Part shown: positions 1 to 5,197 of the stretch, piece by piece | How the letters are laid out: each line of letters begins with the position of its first letter | Numbering within the stretch: position 1 is the first letter of the stretch | From: Chthoniobacterales bacterium | GTDB lineage: Bacteria; Verrucomicrobiota; Verrucomicrobiia; Chthoniobacterales; UBA10450 | Length of the DNA stretch: 5,197 nucleotides | Reading direction: 5' to 3' | NCBI GenBank assembly: GCA_013697015.1 | Contig: JACCXL010000169.1 | Coordinates: 1-5,197, forward strand | Notes under the pieces: generated by a model | Seen by the model: only the letters and a program-made list of their open reading frames with translations | Databases searched by the model: none | Told to the model about the DNA's origin: nothing | Translations under genes and position numbers: made by a program

Positions 1-414
1 CCGGCGCAAGCGCGGGGCCCCGAATGGAGAGCGTATCACGATTTTGCGATCAAAAATGTGAACCGAAGCGCGTCCGAATTTCGCGTCGCGGCGCGGCAAG
101 CGGCGTCACGTGGCAAAAACGCGCCGATGCTTGAAGATCTCGGACGGATGGAAGCGGGCGATCGTAATCTGGCTTCAGCGACGAATTATTTCCAGGAGGC
201 GCGCACCATATATTCCAAACGTGACGATATTTTGCGGGTGGTGCTGGCGGAAGCTGACGCATGGATCAGGCAGGGCAAACCGAAGCGGGCGCTCGAGCTG
301 GTTCGGAGTGTGGCGCGGATCGTTTCCGATTCGCCAGCCCTGCCTTTGCTGAAGAAGATCGAGCAGGAGGCGAGTTCCGGTGGGCCTGCCCATCCGGCAC
401 CGGCGCACCCCTAG
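1..414 (+). CDS. TPR-like repeat protein, C-terminal part (5' end outside window)
   Basis: The frame is open from the first base, giving 137 residues and a TAG stop. A GTG at 58 could serve as a start, but it has no visible ribosome binding site and the upstream codons read as plausible protein, so I treat this as the tail of a longer gene. Two helix-turn-helix units resembling tetratricopeptide repeats are visible, at about residues 42-72 and 76-112 of the visible part. The second has the typical turn QGKPKRALEL, with small residues at Ala97 and Ala105 and a closing proline near 112. After these comes a Gly/Pro/Ala/His-rich tail of about 14 residues that looks disordered. TPR units usually bind other proteins, and nothing here shows the partner, so no specific function is assigned. 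The gene converges on lpxA with no intergenic base. The repeat call is by eye and moderately sure; the reading frame is likely but rests on a short stretch. Confidence 0.6.
   Translation, partial: PAQARGPEWRAYHDFAIKNVNRSASEFRVAARQAASRGKNAPMLEDLGRMEAGDRNLASATNYFQEARTIYSKRDDILRVVLAEADAWIRQGKPKRALELVRSVARIVSDSPALPLLKKIEQEASSGGPAHPAPAHP
377..403. repeat. GC-rich inverted repeat at the end of the TPR gene
   Basis: CCGGTG at 377-382 is mirrored by CACCGG at 398-403, and GGG/CCC at 382-384/389-391 can extend pairing inside. It lies within the last codons of the + gene and just past the lpxA stop on the minus strand, where a terminator for the lipid A operon could sit. No T-run follows on either strand, so an intrinsic terminator is not supported. 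The dyad is real, but its role is uncertain, and chance dyads are common in GC-rich coding DNA. Confidence 0.25.
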
Positions 415-418
415 CTAG
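411..418. other. Abutting convergent stop codons in palindrome CTAGCTAG
   Basis: The + strand TAG of the TPR gene occupies 412-414 and the minus-strand TAG of lpxA is read from 417-415. The two stops touch with no spacer, inside the 8-base palindrome CTAGCTAG. Any transcription terminator for either gene must therefore lie inside the coding sequence of the other. Confidence 0.85.
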
Positions 419-1194
419 CGAATTATACCGCGTGCGCTGTTCTCGATGAACTCGAGAATCTGGATGATCTCCGCATTCGCTGGCAATTCGCTCCGCATCG
501 CTTCGACAGCCTGCCGCGTATTGTATTTCGAGCGATAAATCAGGCGGAACGCTTCCTTGATCAAACGGACGGTTTCGGGCGTGAAGCCATTCCGCTCCAG
601 GCCGACCAGGTTGATCCCGCGCACCTTGGCCGGATTTCCATCCGCGATCATGAACGGAGGCACATCCTGCACGATTTTCGAGCAGCCGCCGGTGATGGCG
701 AAGCGTCCGATCCGGCAGAATTGATGGACCGCAGTCAGGCCGCCCATGACTGCATGATCGCCGACCTGCACATGCCCGGCGAGCGTTCCGTTGTTCGAAA
801 AAACAACGGCGTCTCCGACCTCGCAATCGTGCCCGATATGGCTGTAGGCCAGGAAATTCCCGCAGTTCCCGATCTGCGTTTTGCCAGCCGCGGTCGTGCT
901 GCGATTCACCGTCACGAATTCGCGAAAGCTGTTCTCGTCACCGATCTCGAGATAAGTCGGTTCGCCCGCGTATTTAAGATCCTGCGTCTGCTGTCCGATC
1001 GAGCTGTAAGCGTAAAACTTGTTCCGCGCACCGGCGCGTAGTGGTCCGCAAAGCGTGACATGATTTTGGAGCCAGCATTCTGGCCCGAGCACGACCTCCG
1101 CTGCGATGACGCAATACGGTCCGATCACGCTGCCTGCGCCGATCTCCGCCTGCGGATCCACGACCGCCGTCGGATGAATCCGCACGCCGGTCAT
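415..1194 (-). CDS. lpxA: Acyl-ACP--UDP-N-acetylglucosamine O-acyltransferase (LpxA)
   Basis: Cytoplasmic enzyme for the first step of lipid A synthesis: it transfers a 3-hydroxyacyl chain from acyl carrier protein to the 3-OH of UDP-GlcNAc. The 259 residues match the usual length of about 260. Residues 1-190 show the hexapeptide pattern of a left-handed beta helix (IHPTAVVDPQAEIGAGSVIG at the start), and about 195-259 form the helical C-terminal domain (GLERNGF, LIYRS, SARGIIR). His122 in SHIGHDC corresponds to the catalytic His125 of E. coli LpxA, and His119 to E. coli His122. QDLKYAGEPT (71-80) and HQFCRIG (157-163) are family signatures. Gly170 aligns with the E. coli acyl-chain ruler Gly173, suggesting a long (about C14) rather than C10 acyl donor. 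The ATG overlaps the lpxC-fabZ stop by 4 bases, so translation is probably coupled. No lpxD or lpxB is visible. Identification is secure; acyl length is inferred. Confidence 0.97.
   Translation of the reverse strand: MTGVRIHPTAVVDPQAEIGAGSVIGPYCVIAAEVVLGPECWLQNHVTLCGPLRAGARNKFYAYSSIGQQTQDLKYAGEPTYLEIGDENSFREFVTVNRSTTAAGKTQIGNCGNFLAYSHIGHDCEVGDAVVFSNNGTLAGHVQVGDHAVMGGLTAVHQFCRIGRFAITGGCSKIVQDVPPFMIADGNPAKVRGINLVGLERNGFTPETVRLIKEAFRLIYRSKYNTRQAVEAMRSELPANAEIIQILEFIENSARGIIR
440..458. repeat. Perfect 7-bp inverted repeat in the 3' end of lpxA
   Basis: TTCTCGA at 440-446 and TCGAGAA at 452-458 are exact inverted copies around a 5-base loop. The element is inside lpxA codons for the C-terminal helix and lies 26 bases past the stop of the convergent TPR gene. 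It could form a hairpin in that gene's transcript, but no T-tract follows. A chance product of Glu/Ser/Phe codons is quite possible. Confidence 0.25.
1191..1194 (-). other. ATGA stop/start overlap joining lpxC-fabZ and lpxA
   Basis: Read on the minus strand, these bases are ATGA: TGA ends lpxC-fabZ and ATG begins lpxA. The sequence just upstream lacks a strong Shine-Dalgarno motif, which favours reinitiation by ribosomes finishing the upstream gene. Confidence 0.85.
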
Positions 1195-2510
1195 TTATCG
1201 AGGAACGTGAACATCAGCTCGCCCTCGGAGACGACGGCTTCGTTCACAGCACAATAACATTTCGCTTTGGCGAGACGATTGCTGCGAGCTTTTGTCAACT
1301 CGGCGTGGATGAAAAGCGTATCTCCAGGCATGACTGGCTTCCGGAATTTCACGCTGTCCGCGCTGATGAAATATCCCAGCCGGCTCGCGCTCTTCGTCAG
1401 CTTCATCATCAGGATGCTCGCGACCTGCGCCATCGCCTCTAACTGTAGAACTCCGGGCATCACCGGGTGAGCCGGGAAGTGACCGGCGAAGAATGGCTCG
1501 TTAATGCTGACGGATTTCACTCCGATGATCTTCTTTTCGCCTTCGAATCCGACGATTCGATCGACCATCAGGAAAGGATAACGGTGCGGCAGGATCGCCA
1601 TGATCTGATTGATGTCGAGCCCGCCTTCGCCGGCTGGAAAAGCGCGTCGCGGCAGAGCCGGCATGGTCTTGGCATATTCACGCTGGAAGGCGCGCGCCAG
1701 CTCCGTGTTTGACCCGTGCCCGGGCTTGACCGCTACGACGTGGCCACGAATTCGCTGACCGAAAAGCGCGAGATCTCCGATGATATCGAGAATCTTGTGC
1801 CGCACGAACTCATCGGGAAACCGGAGGGGCTCTTTGCTCAGGACCGCGTCGCCGCGCACGACGATCGCATTTTCCAGGCTGCCGCCTTTGATCAAATTCT
1901 TTTCCATTAACGGCTGCACGTCTTCGTAGAAAACGAAGGTGCGGGCGGCCGCGATTTCGCGCTCGTAAATCGCCGGTGTGATCTCCGTGCTGAAGAACTG
2001 CGCGAAGCGCCCGTTCGGACCGACCTGCGTGCAGGAGATGCGAAACTTTTCGTCCGGCAAGACAACGAGCAGCGAACCCGAGTTGGTCTCGACATGAATC
2101 GGTTCGCGCACCTCAAAGATACGCCGCGGCGCTTCTTGCGGCATGACACCGGCCTTCTTGATCAGCTCCACGTAGGGAACGGCGCTGCCGTCACCGATCG
2201 GAGGCTCGTTCGCGTCCATCTCCACGATCGCATTATCAACGCCCATCGCGGCGAGCGCGGAGACCACATGCTCGACGGTGTGCACGCGGACGGAACCCTC
2301 CCCGATCGTCGTGGCGCGCTCGACCATTTTCAGGTTATCAATCAGGGCGCTGATGGTCGGTTCATCCTGCAGATCCTTGCGTCTGAATTTGAGGCCATGA
2401 TCGACCGGCGCCGGGTGCAACTTCAGCGTCACCTTCTCGCCCGTATGCAGCGAGGTTCCGCTCAAGGCGGCCGATTTGCCTAACGTCTGCTGCAGTTCCG
2501 GCGAAGACAT
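1191..2510 (-). CDS. lpxC-fabZ: Bifunctional UDP-3-O-acyl-GlcNAc deacetylase / 3-hydroxyacyl-ACP dehydratase (LpxC-FabZ fusion)
   Basis: A 439-residue cytoplasmic fusion. The LpxC part (about 1-282) performs the committing zinc-dependent deacetylation of lipid A synthesis. It shows SLHTG (20-24), HTVEH with catalytic Glu80 and zinc ligand His81, the TF pair 191-192, GGSLENAIV (209-217), HKILDIIGD with zinc ligands His238 and Asp242 and conserved Asp246, and GHGSN with His265. The FabZ part (about 298-439) dehydrates 3-hydroxyacyl-ACP in fatty acid elongation. It has LPHRYPFLMVDR (307-318), GHFP with catalytic His344, and PGVLQLEAMAQ with Glu358, 14 residues later as in stand-alone FabZ. A short linker (about 283-297) joins them. 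All key residues of both enzymes are intact, so both activities are expected. The fusion is known from Bacteroidota, Chlorobiota and Verrucomicrobiota-type bacteria. The start at the ATG fits the LpxC N-terminus, although only a poor ribosome binding site is seen upstream. lpxA follows with a 4-base overlap. Confidence 0.97.
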   Translation of the reverse strand: MSSPELQQTLGKSAALSGTSLHTGEKVTLKLHPAPVDHGLKFRRKDLQDEPTISALIDNLKMVERATTIGEGSVRVHTVEHVVSALAAMGVDNAIVEMDANEPPIGDGSAVPYVELIKKAGVMPQEAPRRIFEVREPIHVETNSGSLLVVLPDEKFRISCTQVGPNGRFAQFFSTEITPAIYEREIAAARTFVFYEDVQPLMEKNLIKGGSLENAIVVRGDAVLSKEPLRFPDEFVRHKILDIIGDLALFGQRIRGHVVAVKPGHGSNTELARAFQREYAKTMPALPRRAFPAGEGGLDINQIMAILPHRYPFLMVDRIVGFEGEKKIIGVKSVSINEPFFAGHFPAHPVMPGVLQLEAMAQVASILMMKLTKSASRLGYFISADSVKFRKPVMPGDTLFIHAELTKARSNRLAKAKCYCAVNEAVVSEGELMFTFLDK

Positions 2511-2589
2511 GACCGCGTAACTAACAAAGATTCGCCGCCGTGACTAGGGGCGCATTCGACGCGGCTCGTTCGTGACCCCGCTGCCGCAG
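2511..2589. other. 79-bp gap upstream of lpxC-fabZ
   Basis: This is the longest non-coding stretch of the minus-strand block, between the exonuclease stop and the lpxC-fabZ ATG, and so the most likely place for a separate lipid A promoter. I see no convincing -35/-10 pair and no clear Shine-Dalgarno sequence before the ATG. A small dyad, GCTG/CAGC with a 3-base loop (2580-2590), touches the exonuclease stop, but it is too short and lacks a T-run to be called a terminator. Confidence 0.4.
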
Positions 2590-3150
2590 CTACGACGCTT
2601 CGTCCAAATGACACCAATCGACGCCGACCCGCTGGCGTTGCGCAAAACGATCGTGAAAGAAAAGCTCCTTGGTTCTGCAACCATGTTCATGCACCAGGCG
2701 CGTTACCTTCACGTCGAAACAGCAGTATTCCGCGATCTCCAGCACACGGCCTTCGCGCCACCAGCGGATGGCATCCAGCCCAGCCGCCGTTTTTTGCACA
2801 CCGAGAGTGGCGTGCGCGATGGCATCGAGGCCAAGGCGATGACCAAGGCGCTGCTCCATGTCGACCATCAGGTCCGCGGTGGGCAATTCAGCCGCGAGAT
2901 CAAGGATCGTGTAGCCCATCAGGACGTGATAATCGAAGTTCAGGACGTTGAAGCCGACGACGAGATCGGCGCGCCGCAACCGATCGACCAATTGATTGAC
3001 GCGCGCTTCAGCGAAAACTTCGTAGCGGCCAGTCGTCGTGCTGAAAATTACGCCGACGGACATCCGCATATCGCCTTTCCGGTCCCAACCGCCGGCATCA
3101 TTGGCGGTTCGCTGTGTCTCGAGATCGAAGTAGACGATGTCGCGCGGCAT
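2590..3150 (-). CDS. DEDDy-type 3'-5' exonuclease, RNase H-like fold (YprB-like)
   Basis: A 186-residue single-domain protein carrying the three exonuclease motifs of the DnaQ-like DEDDy superfamily in order. Motif I is YFDLET with Asp9 and Glu11, motif II is GFNVLNFDYHVL with Asp73, and motif III is YCCFD with Tyr142 and Asp146 (Y-x3-D, hence DEDDy). The four acidic residues would bind two metal ions for nucleotide removal from a 3' end. GWDRKGDMRMSVG (21-33) and AIRWWREGR (127-135) match what I recall of the RNase_H_2/YprB-like group of ribonuclease H-like proteins. Substrate (RNA or DNA) and pathway cannot be read from the sequence. No helicase or other domain is attached, and no signal peptide is present, so it acts in the cytoplasm. 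It follows the Ig-like protein gene by 28 bases. The start ATG has a weak purine-rich stretch (AAGCGAGA) directly before it. Family call is firm; specific function is open. Confidence 0.85.
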   Translation of the reverse strand: MPRDIVYFDLETQRTANDAGGWDRKGDMRMSVGVIFSTTTGRYEVFAEARVNQLVDRLRRADLVVGFNVLNFDYHVLMGYTILDLAAELPTADLMVDMEQRLGHRLGLDAIAHATLGVQKTAAGLDAIRWWREGRVLEIAEYCCFDVKVTRLVHEHGCRTKELFFHDRFAQRQRVGVDWCHLDEAS

Positions 3151-3178
3151 TCTCGCTTATCTGAGCCGCGCGCGATCT

Positions 3179-3838
3179 CTATTTCAATTCAAATTCACCG
3201 CAATCGAAAGCCATCATCTTCTCGACCCCGGTAATGTGATATTGCTCGACCGAATCGCCGTCGTCTTCAATCAGATCGAGAGAGCGATCGGGACGTTGCG
3301 TAAGCGATACGCGCATGAGTCCGGGCGCTTCGTCCACCGTATAAAGCGGCAGCCCATCGGTGGCGGCGAGGAAACTGGCGTCCTCATCCAGGCCCGCGGT
3401 CACCCCGATCGTGGACCGCACATCGCCGTTCAGCGGATTCGCGACCAGCTTTACTTTTACTTTTTCGCCACTGATGAGCTTGTCGGGCGGCGCCTCCTCA
3501 GGATCTCCGATGTTCAGGTCCCCGACAACGAAGCCGCGTGCACTATAGGTGCCAGCGGCAGCCGCTTCGCCGGCGTCGTCCTTCCCGTCCCAGCTTGTGC
3601 GCAGCGCATCCTGGCCGGCCGTGAAGTCGTCGATCTCCGCTTCCCGGTGCAAAACGCGCACGAGTTTTCCTTTTTTATCGTAGATCCCGAGGCTGATCGT
3701 CCCTTCCATTGGGGGAGGCAGAAAGCTGATCTTCACGGCGCGCACCGGCACGTCAGACGCAGGTTGCTCCGCTGTGCCTCCGCGTGGGAACGAAACTGCG
3801 CTGAGTGCAAGCAACAACGGGATAAGGAAAGGTTTCAT
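3179..3838 (-). CDS. Exported protein with FlgD-type Ig-like domain, function unknown
   Basis: A 219-residue protein starting at the ATG that overlaps the GH57 stop. A TTG two codons upstream is less likely because it sits deeper in the GH57 gene and breaks the ATGA arrangement. Residues 1-23 look like a Sec signal peptide: Lys2, a hydrophobic core at about 4-16 and a likely signal peptidase I cut after GTA (21-23). There is no lipobox cysteine. Residues about 36-106 resemble the FlgD immunoglobulin-like domain: a beta-rich segment with ISLGIYDKKGKLVRVL (48-63), the W-D-G-x-D-x-x-G signature at 83-90 and GTYSARG (96-102). Residues 107-219 are acidic and beta-strand-like, with SFLAATDGLPLYTV (155-168) recalling a beta-propeller strand; I do not recognise this half. 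It probably acts in the periplasm or at the cell surface, perhaps in adhesion or glycan binding, but that is inference. It lies between a branching enzyme and an exonuclease gene, neither with an obvious link. Confidence 0.75.
   Translation of the reverse strand: MKPFLIPLLLALSAVSFPRGGTAEQPASDVPVRAVKISFLPPPMEGTISLGIYDKKGKLVRVLHREAEIDDFTAGQDALRTSWDGKDDAGEAAAAGTYSARGFVVGDLNIGDPEEAPPDKLISGEKVKVKLVANPLNGDVRSTIGVTAGLDEDASFLAATDGLPLYTVDEAPGLMRVSLTQRPDRSLDLIEDDGDSVEQYHITGVEKMMAFDCGEFELK
3835..3838 (-). other. ATGA stop/start overlap joining GH57 and Ig-like protein genes
   Basis: On the minus strand the bases read ATGA: TGA ends the GH57 gene and ATG starts the exported protein gene. GGGAAA lies about 10 bases upstream and could be a weak ribosome binding site. 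The overlap decides the start of the downstream gene and implies coupled translation. Confidence 0.75.
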
Positions 3839-5197
3839 GAGCAATCGTTTCCCACGTAATAGCGCCAGTTCACGTCTGGAAACAAGTTATCGCGCAGTTC
3901 GCATTCGCTCAGGAAGTTTTCCTCAATCCGATGGTCCACGAGCTGATGATAGAGTTTGTTGAAACGCAAAATGTGATCGGTGGTGCGCTGCGTCGCGTAC
4001 AGCCTGGCCGTGCCGGTTTTCATCAGGAACGCCCAATCGCTCGACTGCATGAGCAGAAGTTCGCGCACCAGTTGCCGCAGCGTCCGCTCCACCAGGGCGG
4101 AAGCGTCGGCCGCGTGAGCGCTGGCCATCTCAACCATCCGGCGCGCGGCAGCGTGGAGATGAGGGTAAATCCAAGAATTGCTTTGATCGAGCCAGACAGC
4201 GAGGTGGCCGTTCTCTCCCCAAGTTGAGGCAGCGGGCGAAATAATCTGCTGGCTCGGATTATTCTCAAGATACTCGCTCGGCGTGGTCAGCGCAAAATCG
4301 CGTTGATCGCACGCTGCTTTGCGAATGAACATTTCGAGAAAGTGCGGGCCTTCAAACCACCAGTGTCCGAAGAGTTCAGCGTCGAACGGTGTGACGACGA
4401 TGGGCGGCCAGTGATATGTGCGCAGCTCATTTATCTGCTTTCGGCGCTCGGCCAGGAAATGCGATGCATGTTCGTCCGCCCGGCGGCGCGCGGCGGGGGG
4501 GTCGTACCATTCCTTGTCGGCGTCGCCTCCAGTAACGCGGCGGTACTTAAGACCGGTGAAGCGGCGCGCGTCCGCTTCATTTGTGCCTGGCCAAAGATGC
4601 GAGATCGGCAGCTCGAAACCGATGTCGTGATAAAATTCACGATAAAGCGGATCGCCCGGATATCCTTCCCGGGCGCTCCAAACCTGCCGGCTCGAAGCGC
4701 GATCACGCGCATAGGCGGCCGGACCAGCCGGGGTATAACAGGGTGCGTAAATTGCCTGGCGCGGCCGCGGGTTGCCAAAGAGAAGTCCATGCGCATCGAG
4801 CACGAACCAACGAAGGTTCGCCTCTCGCAGAATGCTCTCGAGACCGGGCGAGAACGCGCATTCCGGCAGCCAGAATCCGTTTGGTTCGGCTCCGAAGACT
4901 TCGCGGTAAATGTCGCAACCGATGAGCACCTGCGCGCGCGCGGCGGTGGGCGATTGCAACAGAAGTGGCAATAATCCATGCGTGGCGGCGGAAGCGATAA
5001 TTTCGAGTGAGCCGCTTTCGCGCAACTGCCGGAAGACGGACAATAAATCGCTGCGCCATTCATCGACGAACCAGCGCCGGCATTCGCTGAACCGGTCGCG
5101 GTAAAAGAGCGAGAGTGCACGCAGCCCGGGATGATTCCGATTGCGTTCAAGCTCGCGTTCCGCCAGCTCGATGGTGCGCTCGAGATAGCCCACATAG
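3835..5197 (-). CDS. GH57 1,4-alpha-glucan branching enzyme (N-terminus outside window)
   Basis: Cytoplasmic glycogen-branching enzyme of glycoside hydrolase family 57: it cuts alpha-1,4-glucan chains and rejoins them through alpha-1,6 bonds. The frame is open to the right edge (453 residues visible). The GTG at 5193-5191 is not the real start, because the first GH57 motif (usually HxHLPY) and roughly 70 residues are missing. Numbering from that GTG: THGLLPLL (71-78, motif 2); FWLPECAF (107-114, motif 3) with presumed nucleophile Glu111; EGYPGDPLYREFYHDIGFE (176-194), typical of GH57 branching enzymes; FDAELFGHWWFEG (270-282, motif 4) with presumed acid/base Asp271; and STWGENGHLAVWL (323-335, motif 5). 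The helical DUF1957-type C-terminal domain follows (QSSDWAFLM, 383-391) and ends with LFPDVNWRYY (437-446). Tyr161 may be the loop tyrosine needed for branching, but this depends on alignment. The gene is intact to its stop and overlaps the next gene by 4 bases. Branching enzyme is preferred over amylopullulanase or alpha-amylase on these motifs. Confidence 0.93.
   Translation of the reverse strand, partial: YVGYLERTIELAERELERNRNHPGLRALSLFYRDRFSECRRWFVDEWRSDLLSVFRQLRESGSLEIIASAATHGLLPLLLQSPTAARAQVLIGCDIYREVFGAEPNGFWLPECAFSPGLESILREANLRWFVLDAHGLLFGNPRPRQAIYAPCYTPAGPAAYARDRASSRQVWSAREGYPGDPLYREFYHDIGFELPISHLWPGTNEADARRFTGLKYRRVTGGDADKEWYDPPAARRRADEHASHFLAERRKQINELRTYHWPPIVVTPFDAELFGHWWFEGPHFLEMFIRKAACDQRDFALTTPSEYLENNPSQQIISPAASTWGENGHLAVWLDQSNSWIYPHLHAAARRMVEMASAHAADASALVERTLRQLVRELLLMQSSDWAFLMKTGTARLYATQRTTDHILRFNKLYHQLVDHRIEENFLSECELRDNLFPDVNWRYYVGNDCS

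Noticed and set aside
377..403. Intrinsic terminator for the lipid A operon
   Set aside because: The stem is GC-rich, but no T-run follows on the minus strand, so only an inverted repeat is reported.
266..826. 186-residue minus-strand open frame across the convergent junction
   Set aside because: It overlaps lpxA in another frame and reads through the TPR gene antisense; Arg/Cys-rich with no family resemblance.
2511..2589. Possible sigma-70 promoter for lpxC-fabZ
   Set aside because: I found no pair of -35 and -10 hexamers with acceptable match and spacing; the TTAGTT near the ATG is too weak and too close to the start codon.
2572..3234. 220-residue + strand open frame antisense to the exonuclease gene
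   Set aside because: The opposite strand encodes all three DEDDy motifs in order; this frame has no recognisable features.
3179..3838. Flagellar hook-capping protein FlgD
   Set aside because: Only the Ig-like domain resembles FlgD. The N-terminal hook-cap region is absent, there is a signal peptide, and no flagellar gene is nearby.
3137..3859. 240-residue + strand open frame antisense to the Ig-like protein gene
   Set aside because: Antisense shadow: the minus-strand protein has a signal peptide, an Ig-like signature and operon-like overlap, while this frame shows no domain and no ribosome binding site.
4303..4974. 223-residue + strand open frame antisense to GH57
   Set aside because: It covers the catalytic motifs of GH57 on the opposite strand and has a composition typical of an antisense GC-rich frame.
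4431..5195. 254-residue minus-strand open frame overlapping the GH57 gene
   Set aside because: It lies in another frame of a gene with clear GH57 motifs, is rich in Arg/Ser/Pro as expected of a GC-rich shadow frame, and has no recognisable motif.
1..5197. Defence system, CRISPR array, toxin-antitoxin pair, phage or transposon
   Set aside because: No spaced direct repeats, integrase, transposase or terminal inverted repeats were seen. The lone exonuclease is not enough to propose a defence system.

Overview
The window is a moderately GC-rich, gene-dense bacterial segment from a Gram-negative (LPS-making) organism. The best taxonomic clue is a single polypeptide fusing LpxC to FabZ. This arrangement is known from Bacteroidota/Chlorobiota and Verrucomicrobiota-type lineages. 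Together with the GC-rich codon use, a FlgD-Ig-type secreted protein and a GH57 branching enzyme, it makes a Verrucomicrobiota-like (possibly soil) bacterium my best guess. This is inference, not proof.

Layout. On the + strand only the left edge is coding: bases 1-414 hold the C-terminal end of a TPR-like protein whose start lies outside the window. Everything else is a co-directional minus-strand block read right to left: (1) a GH57 1,4-alpha-glucan branching enzyme, truncated at its N-terminus by the right edge; (2) a small exported protein with a FlgD-type Ig-like domain, whose ATG overlaps the previous stop by 4 bp; (3) after 28 bp, a DEDDy 3'-5' exonuclease of the YprB/RNase H-like type; (4) after 79 bp, the bifunctional LpxC-FabZ; (5) LpxA, whose ATG overlaps the lpxC-fabZ stop by 4 bp. 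The lpxA stop codon abuts the stop codon of the convergent TPR gene with no base between them. No stretch over 300 bases lacks a gene, and I see no tRNA, rRNA, CRISPR array, insertion sequence or phage-type feature.

Function. LpxA and LpxC catalyse the first two steps of lipid A synthesis (acylation of UDP-GlcNAc, then the committing deacetylation). FabZ dehydrates the same 3-hydroxyacyl-ACP pool that LpxA draws on, so the lower half of the block sits at the branch point between lipid A and membrane phospholipid. The upper half combines glycogen branching, an exported beta-rich protein of unknown role and a nuclease. Tight spacing suggests at least two coupled pairs (GH57 with the Ig protein, LpxC-FabZ with LpxA). 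Whether all five genes share one transcript cannot be decided from sequence alone.

The lipid A and GH57 genes are recognisable families with intact active-site motifs. I found no clear new system. The least explained items are the exported Ig-like protein, the odd gene company, and the zero-spacing convergent junction.
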